This document shows positions 24,624 through 34,218 of a stretch of 64,000 bases of DNA, piece after piece. Position 1 is the stretch's first letter. Each line of letters begins with the position of its first letter. Source of the stretch: Omphalotus guepiniiformis (Eukaryota > Basidiomycota > Agaricomycetes > Agaricales > Omphalotaceae). The translations under genes and the position numbers were made by a program. The notes under the pieces are model-generated. The model made no database searches and had not been told where the DNA came from. It saw nothing but the letters and a program-made list of their open reading frames with translations. Where the stretch lies: the NCBI GenBank assembly GCA_028554645.1, contig JAQOOI010000070.1:868001-932000 (forward strand). The letters are read 5' to 3'.

Positions 24624-24883
24624 TGGACTTGTCGTCAAAAAAGATAACGAAAAGCTTGAAGAAAGAAGAAAAGCGTGGAAAGACTGGACAGGTTACTGTG
24701 CCGTGGCAACAGAGAAAGAGAAAAAGTAACGACACCGCCTATAGGGAGGCGGATTGAGGGAGGCCGCAGTACTTCAAAAGATACGCTCGGGTGGGAAAAT
24801 ACTTCCAAATTTGATAATGACCATCACAAACGCGTCGCGTCCTTCGTTAGTTGCAACTTTCATCTGTGATTCTGAAAAAGAAA
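24624..24883. promoter_or_regulatory. shared divergent promoter, transporter / MRE11
   Basis: A 260-bp region between the two start codons. Purine-rich on the plus strand just after the transporter start (GAAAGAAGAAAAGCG). No TATA box was seen. Confidence 0.5.
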
Positions 24884-27530
24884 ATGTCTCAAGGAGGGAC
24901 CCAGCATGACTGTAAGCGATTCTAACTTGCTATGCTGCACATTCCTTTCATCTGCAAAGTATCTCAGTTTCCGACGACACCATTCGCATTCTGTTGGCAA
25001 CGGATAATCATATAGGGTACAATGAAAGAGATCCCATTCGCGGTCAAGATTCGATAAATACCTTCAAGGAAATTCTTCAGTTGGCAAAAAAGCTTGATGC
25101 AAGTTGAACTGTCTACAAATTGATTCGTTTGCCAACTCGTGATTCATTAGGTCGACTTTATATTACTCGCTGGGGATCTGTTTCACGAGAATAAGCCTTC
25201 AAGAGACTCACTGTACCGAACGATTGCTTTATTGCGAGAATATACAATGGGGGATAAGCCGATACAGGTGGAGTTGCTTAGTGACCCAGATGATGGAAAG
25301 GCTGACGGTTTCTCGTACGTCTGTGCCACTCGAGTTATGGGTTTCTCTCTGAAACAGTTGTAGCTTTCCCGCAATCAATTATGAAGATCCCAATTTCAAT
25401 GTTAGCATTCCCGTCTTCTCCATTCACGGTAACCACGATGATCCTCAAGGGGCCGGGGCGGAAGGAGCCTTATGTGCTCTGGACGTATTATCGGTGTCGG
25501 GGCTACTTAACTACATGGGCAAATTTGACCTGCCTATAGATGATGCTGAAGCTGCCAACACCGGCATTGCTGTTCGCCCTGTTCTCTTGCGTAAAGGCAA
25601 CACCCATCTGGGCATGTACGGTATTGGCAACGTCAAGGACGCCCGAATGCATTTCGAGTTGAGAAGTAACCGTGTGAGGATGTTCATGCCGCGAGATAAA
25701 AACAACTGGTTCAATATTCTGCTGTTACATCAGAATCGGTGTGTGTGGACGGCGGACGAATACTTGTTGTCAGACCAGCACTGACGATTTCTCCAGAGTT
25801 AAACACGGGCCACAAGAGTCCGTTCCAGAGGGCATGTTTGACGACAGCGTCGACCTCGTCGTCTGGGGCCATGAACACGATTGCCGAATTGTTCCGGAAC
25901 CTGTCGCCGGAAAGACTTACTACATCACTCAGCCTGGTTCGTCGGTGGCTACTTCTCTAGCTGACGGTGAAGCGCTCCCAAAGTGAGCTCCATTGTTATT
26001 TTCTTTACTTCTCTGATACCCTCTTAGACACGTCGCGCTCGTGAGTATTCATGGCAAAGACTTTGAACTAAAACCGATACCTCTACGCACCGTGCGCCCA
26101 TTTGTCATCGAAGAAATCGTGTTGACCCAAGCTGCTGAAGAAGGAGGTTTTGATCTCTCGGATCAAATGGCGATCTACAAATATCTCAAAAACAAAGTCA
26201 ACTCACTCATTGAGGAAGCAAATCAGCAATGGGACGAGCGCAACGCTGAAGCCGTCAATGATGGTGAGGAAGAGCTCCCGAGGATGCTTCCTCTAGTTCG
26301 ATTAAAGGTTGATACTACTGGCGTGAGCGAGATGTCAAATCCAATCCGTTTTGGCCTGGAATTCCAGGGGCGTCTTGCCAACCCTCGAGACGTACTTACA
26401 TTCCATCGCTCAAAGAAGGCAGGATCACGCGCGGCGGGCAAAGTCTCTGCTGACGAACCTGAGCTCAGTATCGACGACCCCGACCTCACTGTTTCGGAGA
26501 AGCTCGCCAAGGTTCGCGTGGCGACGTTGGTTAAAGAGTACTTGTCTGCTCAGGAGCTGCAGCTGTTGGGAGAGAATGGCATGTCCGATGCAATTCAGAT
26601 GTTCGTGGAGAAGGATGATATCCATGCTATTCAGACACATGTAGGAGCGACACTCAAGACCATGATGAAAGAAGTTCAAGCCGAAGGCGAGATCAACGAA
26701 GCTGACCTGGACGATGTGGTCAGTTGTCATCTTTACTCACCTTTATTTGAAAACTGAGATGATACTTGTTGTCAGCTCATAAAAGCAAAAGAGCAGCAGG
26801 AAAAAGAATATGCGGAGAAAGCAGTTCGGGGCAATGCTAAATCGAAGGTTAGACAAATGTTGTCCATTCGTCGTCTTTTGTCCTGATACCTCTTAGGGCA
26901 AAGCCAAAGCAAATGCAGACTCGGATGCTCAGTCCGAAGACTCCATGATGATGGATATTGACGCTGGCGGCGGTTCGGACTTCGAAGAACTTGACTCTGA
27001 CGATATTCCACCGCCACCGAAGAAGGCTCCTGCTAGGAGAGCGCCCGCGAAAGCAAAAGCCCCTGCCACTAAGAAAGCTCCAGCAAAGAAGACCACAGCT
27101 GGCGCAAGAAAAAAGAAAGTTGTCGTGAGTTAATCTGTCCCCCAGTTCACATCTCAATTCATTGGACTCACTGAGTATTTTGTGGATTGTAGAGCGAATC
27201 TGATGAAGACGAAGCCATTGAGATACCGGAGGACGATGACGAAGAAGACGAGCCGCCCAAGCCCGTCAAGAAAACAAACCGAGCTGCTGTTCTCAGGTGC
27301 GTCTTTTTAATGTCATCCTGTTATCGGCAACTTCGACATATCTTTCGTGGGGTATCCATAGTCAATCTACGACCAAGAAAGCACCAGCGAAGAAGAGAAC
27401 GACGGCTGCCTCAAAACAAACCCAATCACAGCTTGCATTTGAGCCAGTTGCCACCAGCAGGTCGTCCCGAGCTGCTGCAACAAGAGCCAGAGGGAGAATG
27501 GTGGTATGGACGCCTATTTCTTCCTCTTGA
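24884..27530 (+). CDS. MRE11: double-strand break repair nuclease MRE11
   Basis: The nuclease subunit of the MRE11-RAD50-NBS1/XRS2 complex, acting in the nucleus on DNA ends, telomeres and meiotic breaks. All phosphoesterase motifs are present: ATDNHIGY (I), [14 protein letters not shown] (II), [10 protein letters not shown] (III), LLLHQNR and WGHEHDC (IV). TQPGSS and the capping domain ([28 protein letters not shown]) follow. The C-terminus is an acidic and Lys/Ala-rich disordered tail ([15 protein letters not shown] repeats, [19 protein letters not shown]), spread over several small exons. About ten introns join in phase. One of them, 25099-25150, has a GC donor (GCAAGT) and joins KKLD to VDFILLAGD. 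The end at 27530 ([13 protein letters not shown]) may be altered by one more splice. Confidence 0.95.
25099..25150 (+). other. GC-AG intron in MRE11
   Basis: The 52-bp intron begins GCAAGT and ends TTAG. No GT donor in the right phase exists, and removal joins AAGCTTGAT to GTCGACTTT exactly where the conserved KLDVDF..AGDLFHE block continues. Confidence 0.85.
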
Positions 27531-28189
27531 AAGATGCTGAGCACGTCTCCAGGTTGACGACGATAGCGATTAATTTCTGACAATGCTTTCATCCCGTATC
27601 TAGTATATATCTGTGTACTCCTAATCGACGCTTTCGATGCATTTTTCCTCGATCCAGAACTTGGTCTCGGATGCGACTGCAGCGAATTGCGATGTCAGGA
27701 TGGTGTGCAACCCTCATTCTAATTTCGTCAGATTTTCATCCTGCATATCCTGACGTTAGAGGCTGATGATCAAATCTATTTCTGTTCAGTCATCCCGTCG
27801 AAGTGCATGTTCTTCTCCTAGAGTGCCCGTCAGAGTACGCTGTTCGTTTCAACTCAGCGGTGTATTTGCAAGAGGAGCATCTCGGCTCCGCACGCATTTC
27901 CTCGAAAGGGTTGAAGAATAACATTAATGGTTGTATGTTGAAGTCGCTTCACTGAGAGGCGTTTATTTTGGCACTCCACTACAGGATAACAACCTAATGA
28001 AGTAGCGGACTGTGGCGTCCATCCTCTTGGAACCGCAACTTAGCTCCGCACTCGCCTATGTTTTCTCGATCTCAAACCGAATTGCCTTCGTAGATGGTAG
28101 CTGCCAGTGGTATAAAAGCGCATTATACAGAATATGATTCCTCACTCGAACACCTGCAGTCGTCGTTCAAGCCTCTTCACATTTTCAAT
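27531..28189. promoter_or_regulatory. hydrophobin 1 upstream region with TATA box
   Basis: No gene seen. TATAAAA at 28111-28117 lies 73 bp before the hydrophobin start, a spacing like that of the second hydrophobin promoter (101 bp). Confidence 0.6.
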
Positions 28190-28777
28190 ATGCAATTCAA
28201 GCTTCTCGTGATTTCTGCTCTTGCCAGCCTCGTCGCTGCTGCTACTACCCCTGCTACTCCTGCTGCGGCAGGCACCACCATTAATGCCAGCAAGTGCAAA
28301 ACTGGTGCTCTCCAGTGTTGCCAGACTGTCCAAAAGGCCAGCGAGTCCCCGGCCTCGGATATCCTTGGTCTTCTCAACATCCCTATCCAGGGTGCGAATG
28401 TGCCAGTTGGCCGTAGGTTTTTAATTTACAGAATCCTGCTACGGTGCTTGACAATATATTTGCCTCACAGTCACTTGCACTCCCATCTCCGTTATCGGAG
28501 TTGGAGGCCAGAACTGGTAGGTTTTGTTTATACATCTGCTACGAAACATGTACTCACTGAGATTCTACAGCGCTGCTCAACCTGTCTGCTGTGACAAGAA
28601 CAACTTCAGTAAGTCCATTGTCCATTGTATTAAGCTCTTTGACAATCTTCTAACGATGTGATAACTTCTAAGACGGTGTGGTCGCCCTTGGGTACGTTCT
28701 TTTTGTCTTACTCTCGAACACATTCTGAAGCTAATCATGGATATCGCAGATGCACCCCGGTCAACCTTGGGTTGTAG
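28190..28777 (+). CDS. class I hydrophobin (copy 1)
   Basis: A small secreted amphipathic protein that self-assembles at hyphal or fruiting-body surfaces. The signal peptide is MQFKLLVISALASLVAAA. Five exons assemble eight cysteines in the order C-x6-CC-x32-C-x12-C-x5-CC-x12-C, within class I spacing; key segments are KCKTGALQCCQ, TCTPISVIGVGGQNC, QPVCCDKNNF and ALGCTPVNLGL. The gene is strongly interrupted: introns split N|C, F|N and G|C codons at the same places as in copy 2 (32948). A TATA box is 73 bp upstream. A linker AATTPATPAAAGTT separates the signal peptide and the first Cys. Likely developmentally regulated, as for the family. Confidence 0.95.
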
Positions 28778-29329
28778 GTGGTGTCAGTGGGACTTAGGAC
28801 GTCTGGACTCGCAATCGAGATAACTGAAAGTCCTGGAGGAGGCGGATATCGTTCTTTGTATCCCCATAATATTTATCCCGTCCAAAGTATCTACTAGGTC
28901 TTTCGCCTGTCACTCGTTTTATAGTATATCGTGTTTGCCAATATTCGATTTGTTCGTACAAAATTAGTGTAAGTAAGGGGTGAGTAGTAGAGTGTTCCGG
29001 TGCTCTACGTACGTCATTTTTCCCCCTCCTTTCGCTGTTTCCAAAGCATTGTCTTGGACACTAGCGGACATCAAGCCTCCTCAAGATGTCAACTGCTCGA
29101 TGATCCAGTTCGACAATATAAGAGTTTACTATCATCCCGGGCCTGTCTTCTTCGTGGAGGACTCTTTCCAAATTTTTGAGGCCCGGCTCATCAGTGACGA
29201 CCGGTACGTTCAATGATTGGACACAAACTGCTACTGTAGAGGAAGAGTGGCTCCCAAACTATGATATTATATCTCTAGCATCCGTCAATACGACATCTTC
29301 TGATACATTATACATAAGTATTAGAACTG
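28778..29329. other. intergenic, no supported gene
   Basis: Contains a 78-codon open frame (28980-29216) with some protein-like text but no introns, domain or partner exons; not called. The rest is ordinary AT-rich 3' flank of the hydrophobin. Confidence 0.35.
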
Positions 29330-29617
29330 CTAGGAACGGACCTCTGTGACTACATGAGCCACTACTTTCCACCAGATTCCGTCGCGACCTTGAAAGTAAG
29401 CGTAGAATTGCTTTCGTCCTGGTACACCGGTACGTATCAACACCGTTGCATTCACCTCGCCTACATTGGATCGCGTCTGCAGCCTTTTTGACGTTTCCAT
29501 AGTGCTTGTGCGGGACTCGACGTGTTCGAGCCCACTCATGGCAGAAAGATTGGATACTGCATCTTGAAAAGTCGCACCACTAAACTCGATAGAAAGAGTA
29601 AAAGTCACCTGAGTCAC
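29320..29617 (-). pseudogene. internally deleted copy of the USP-like gene at 60.5-63.0 kb
   Basis: Read on the minus strand, this begins with the UBA-region start of the USP-like gene (IEFSGATFQDAVSNLSAMSG, against IEFSAATPQEQDAVSNLSAM) and is nearly identical over about 150 bases. At about 29446 it jumps from GEVNA to the C-terminal part TVLIRTGVPGRKQFYAYFQG, which in the parent is LIHTGIPGRKQFYSYFQD, about 1.8 kb further on. The match then continues through the parent's next exon end into intron sequence (gtccgttcc..), so this is a DNA-level copy and not a processed transcript. All the protease body and the UIMs are missing. The frame is still open for about 95 codons. It abuts the divergent DUG1 gene. 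Small frameshifted changes occur in the UBA part (SRTSTMETSKRLQTRSN). Confidence 0.88.
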
Positions 29618-29675
29618 TACTGTGACTGTCTTCCCCCAGCTTCCCTCTTACGCTCGGCTCGCGATATCTTACAGA

Positions 29676-31578
29676 ATGCCAGCACCCAAGGAGTTCCTCG
29701 ATTTCGTCGATAGAAATGCAGACAGCTTCATTCAGAGGCTTTCTGAAGCTGTATCTATTCGATCGTACGCTATTTTGATAACATCGTATTTACTGTAGTT
29801 CAGCGATGTGATTTATTTCTCAATTAGTGTCAGCGGAGATGCTTCCTTTCGTCCTGAGGTCCTTAGGATGTCCAACTGGATAAATGAACGTTTCAAATCT
29901 GTCGGTGTGGAGACACAACTTGTAGACCTTGGAAAGCACGTTATGGATGGCCAGGAGCTTCCCCTTCCTCCTGCAGTTCTGGGACGATTGGGGAACGATC
30001 CTAAGAAGAAAACAGTGTTAGTGTACGGACATTTTGATGTTCAGCCGGTACGTACTAAATCATCAAGGTGATCTTATCTGATGCCATGATTATACGCATC
30101 ACAGGCGAACCTCTCCGATGGCTGGGACACAGACCCATTCAAATTGACCATTCAGGCAAATGGCCAGCTTGTTGGCCGTGGCTCCTCTGATGATAAAGGT
30201 CCTGTACTTGGATGGCTCAATGTTCTTCAATATCATTATGAAAACAAGAAGGAGCTTCCTGTCAACTTCCGGTGTTGCTTCGAGGGCATGGAAGAGAATG
30301 GGAGCGAAGGCCTTGATGATCTCGTGAAGAAAGAATCTCAACCTGGCGGCTGGTTTGAAGGTGTTGATTGCGTTTGCATAGTGAGTAGCGTCTTTACTTC
30401 CAAGTTCTTTCAATTCAACGTTCAAGATAATGTCGTGTAGTCTGACAATTACTGGTTGAACACTCGCACGCCCGTCTTGACTTACGGACTTCGAGGACTT
30501 GCTTATTACAAGGTCACCATATCTGGTCCTGCTAGGGACTTGCATTCCGGCGTCTTTGGACGTACTGTTCATGAACCCATGACTGACCTGATCAAGCTTA
30601 TGGGAACCCTTGTCGACGTAAAAGGAAACATTCTCATTCCTGGTGTAGACGACATGGTGTCAGTGGCAGACGCGAACGAAAGGTCAGTACTAGCAAAGTA
30701 CTTTATTATTGAGACTCATTCCCTACTTCCCAGACAACTGTACGAGAAACTGGACTACAGCATCTCTGATGTCGAAGAATCTGCCGGTGCATCAATCGCC
30801 TTGTCTTCAGACAAGGTTGAGGTCTTGATGGGACGTATGAGAATGCCTAGTCTTTCTCTACACGGTATTGAAGGCGCTTTCTATGGTCCTGGTGCTAAAA
30901 CTGTCATACCGGCGAAAGTCTCGGGCAAATTCAGTATCCGGTATGTATTCCAAGTTCTTGTCTTCTATTGTACGAAACATAGTCTGACAATCGTCTTCGT
31001 CGCTAGTTTGGTACCTCCGCAGAGCCCGGAGAAAGTGTATCCTTTGGTAAAAGCACACATCGAATCAGAATTTGGGAAGTTAGGAACAAAGAACAAGCTC
31101 ACGCTGGAAGAATTGCACGGCGGTACACCTTGGGTAACGGATATCAATCATTGGAATTTCCAGGCAGCGAAGATTGCTACCAAAGTTCGTGTTTCTGCTG
31201 AACCCTGCCCCATTCCGTACTGATGGTTCCATTACATCAGGCCGTTTACAACAAGGACCCCGACATGACAAGGGAAGGCGGGTCCATACCCGTCACTCTG
31301 ACCTTTGCAGAGGCTCTCGGCGTGAACGTGTTGCTACTGCCTATGGGTCGTGGAGATGACGGTGCCCAGTGCGTACACCTAATTGCTGAAGAAAGGTGTA
31401 TTTACTCAAACAAAATTTCGTAGTTCGACTAATGAGAAACTTGACCGTTCGAACTATATTGAAGGGGTGCGTTCTTTCTTTTCGCCTAGTTGACTAGATG
31501 CTTATGCTACGATTCCCGTCACAGACTAAACTTTTGGGGACATATTTGTATGAGGTTGGTACGATTACTGCGCAGTGA
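29676..31578 (+). CDS. DUG1: M20 metallodipeptidase, Cys-Gly dipeptidase (DUG1-like)
   Basis: A di-zinc peptidase of about 475 aa that cleaves Cys-Gly in cytosolic glutathione turnover. It begins [20 protein letters not shown]. Metal ligands are visible: YGHFDVQP (His, catalytic Asp), [10 protein letters not shown] (bridging Asp), [10 protein letters not shown] (catalytic Glu and Glu ligand), CISDNYWL (Asp) and the final His in RGDDGAHS. The dimerisation lid ([20 protein letters not shown]) is complete. Exons join cleanly, including the small penultimate one, [17 protein letters not shown], and the last one, [17 protein letters not shown]. It lies between two hydrophobins. It appears intact and housekeeping. 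Confidence 0.95.
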
Positions 31579-32947
31579 GCGCTGACTCCTGAGACTCGAG
31601 TTGTTCTCGTTATTTGAAATATAAAATTTCGGACGCATGAGGACGCATGAAGTCTCTATTTTGAATAATGAAGCCGAGAACACGGAATGAAGAAACGGAA
31701 TTCTCAGAAGATTTTAATTCAATACGGTGCGATCTTTGATTGATCTACATACTTAGTGTTTCAAAATCTTGCTCAGCTGATAGATGATGATTGTAGAAAG
31801 CTGCACGAGAACAGGGCGGCTGACAGGAAACACAAAATTTAAAAGCTTGAAACCTCGAGAAGCTGCTGAGGACCACTAGGCCTTCGGAGATTCGGACCCG
31901 TTTTCGAGACCCGACTTTCCTGGGCCGAGAAGGTCGTCAACATCATCTCGGCATGCTTCGGCCAAACGCGCCCATCACAAAGTCCGACTTGAACGACGAA
32001 TTTTAAGAAACGACAAATTCACAGTGCACACTCACCACAGAAGGGCCTGGGACGTAGGTCAAGGCTGCCCAAGGGCGTTGCATCGGGTAACTTTACGGTC
32101 TCTCGACTTGAGGGTGCCGTCCAGAGCGCCTGTATACCTTTTGCCATTTGGTCACCCCGTCAACGGACAACCAGGGACAACCCTGTTTTTCTTGTGTTTT
32201 TCTTATGTTTTGGGCTTAATTTCATTTTCGAAGTTCATCAGGAAGAAAGGCTTCTGTCCGCTGTCACCTCGGGCGTCTATGGTGGTCTACCCTGACATGT
32301 GTGATCATGGCAGTATGAATGGATTTTCGAATCTATACGTAAGTGGTGTGTATATGGAGTATGTATGTGCACAGTTCCCCAGGGTTCTGACTTCGATTGT
32401 ATTCTAGGAAGTAACCAGTGTGCACCCCGGAACACGACAAACCCACTTATGGGATTCGTGATATGTCGACCTGCGTCTCAAGAAACACCTCTCCAGGTCA
32501 ATGAACACATAATCCAACGTCCTTTTTTGAGGTATCAAAGTTTTATTTCCTTCTTCAAGGTCTTCCTCGTCTTTAATCCAGAACAGCATCCTTGTGTATG
32601 TTTCAAGTTCTTCCGTAACCTTACGTCCACTTCGGGCTGGAGCAGTCCAAACACGAAGCTTCGTGTCTCTTTTCCCCTGGTGATTCATCGGAAAGTACTT
32701 CTGGAGACAGAAGCGCATGTCATGTCGGGAATCTATCTGTTCAACATTCTTCACCAGACCTTGACACATCCCTGAAGCGTAATACGATCTTCTGTAATAT
32801 TGGACTGTCCAGATTTGGCTCAAGCGTGGTCGAGAAAAGATATAAAAACCCACAAGGCCCATCTCAAAATACCTCATTCGAACTTCTCGGTTTCATCTTT
32901 CGATAATTCTCTAGTCGCTCTCTACATCTCGTCTAACTCATCTCACC
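31579..32947. promoter_or_regulatory. hydrophobin 2 upstream region with TATA box
   Basis: About 1.37 kb. TATAAAA at 32841-32847 is 101 bp before the hydrophobin start, followed by pyrimidine-rich leader. A minus-strand open frame of 157 codons (32404-32877) overlaps this promoter; it has no recognisable domain and is not called as a gene. A plus-strand frame at 32365-32775 is equally unsupported. Confidence 0.5.
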
Positions 32948-33429
32948 ATGCAATTCAAATACCTCACCGTTGCTGCTCTGGCCACCCTTGCTGCTGCCAC
33001 CCCTGTTCGCCGGGACTGTGACACTGGTTCTCTTCAGTGCTGCCAAAGCGTCCAGTCTGCTACAGACTCGCAGGCCGCTGGCCTCTTGGGCTTGCTCGGT
33101 GTCGTCGTTCAAGACGTCACTGCCCAGGTTGGAATCACCTGCTCTCCGATCTCTGTCCTCAGTGCTGGTGGAAGCGCCTGGTAAGTTATTTTCCCACTGG
33201 TAACGCAAAAAGACTACTGGTGTTGACTCGGAATTTTAGCAATGCGGCCCCCGTTTGCTGCGAGAACAACAGCTTCAGTAAGCTCAGGAAATTTGACCTA
33301 TTTTATATTGGCTGCACACTGACTTATCTATATCAGACGGTCTCATTGCCTTGGGCGTAAGTAATCACTGCATTGTGAGAGTGTTTGATATTAATGTTCT
33401 GTCCGCAGTGTGTCAATGTCAGCCTCTAA
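32948..33429 (+). CDS. class I hydrophobin (copy 2)
   Basis: Signal peptide [19 protein letters not shown] with a basic RR before the first Cys. Four exons give the same cysteine pattern as copy 1, C-x6-CC-x32-C-x12-C-x5-CC-x12-[51 protein letters not shown]. The product is about 105 aa. Introns split the same codons as in copy 1 (TG|C, A|AC, and before the last Cys), except that copy 1 has one extra intron between VG and LTC. Copies 1 and 2 are thus tandem paralogues separated by the DUG1 gene. TATAAAA lies 101 bp upstream. Confidence 0.95.
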
Positions 33430-34218
33430 AACATCAGCAGCACGCTTTTTCAGTGCTTGGAATTGGACTCGCGAGTAGGACTGGGATTTTGAGCTACCAT
33501 AAATACCACAGATACATAATCGAGTCGTTCACGACACCTCCTGCCGTCGCTGTCCTCGAAGGGGACTCTAATATATACACATTCTTTTGTTTCGCACTGC
33601 TGCTCCCTTGAGAAATAACACTGGAGTACAATGCAGGTACAATGAGAGGTTGGTACCTAATTACTAAATGCTGTGCACATGCTGCACTCATTGTACTGAG
33701 GGAACGATGGCACGTATGGTGGTCTGCAATGTACGGAGTACAGTTGAGTGTATAAAAGCCTCAAGGCAAAAACGCATACAATGAGCCAGTTGTCTACCAA
33801 AAGTGTACAGACAACGTGCAAGGAGAAAACAAGAATAACACAGATCTGTATTTATACAAAGAAGAAACTGAGACGAAACTGGTTATCACATCAACGACAG
33901 CGCGGTCGGTAAACTATACGACGGGACGAACAGGAAGATCTACTTATGTAAGTACCCTTCATTAGACCCCGCCAAATTGAGTGAGTGAGCGAGCTACATC
34001 AGATATGTCAAGGACGTTTCATAGCCAGAAACATACGTCCAACCCAGTTGACGCTACACGAGCTCTGGAGAGAGGTATAAAGCAAAACTGATGAGTCACA
34101 TCGCGGCTCCACCGTCAGGTAAATCATGCAGGGACAGAGAATAACTCTCTTTGAATGAGGCAAAAGCTCTTTGGGTAACGAAAAAGCGTGCATAAATGCA
34201 TATTTCACCGTGAGATAA
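33430..34218. other. intergenic with an orphan TATA box
   Basis: No supported gene. TATAAAA at 33751-33757 is followed 30 bp later by ATG (33781) of a 43-codon basic open frame. The arrangement resembles the two hydrophobin promoters but the short frame has no signal peptide or cysteines of that family. Confidence 0.35.

Noticed and set aside
32404..32877. 157-codon minus-strand frame upstream of hydrophobin 2
   Set aside because: It overlaps the hydrophobin TATA box and leader, has no recognised domain or introns, and could be chance.
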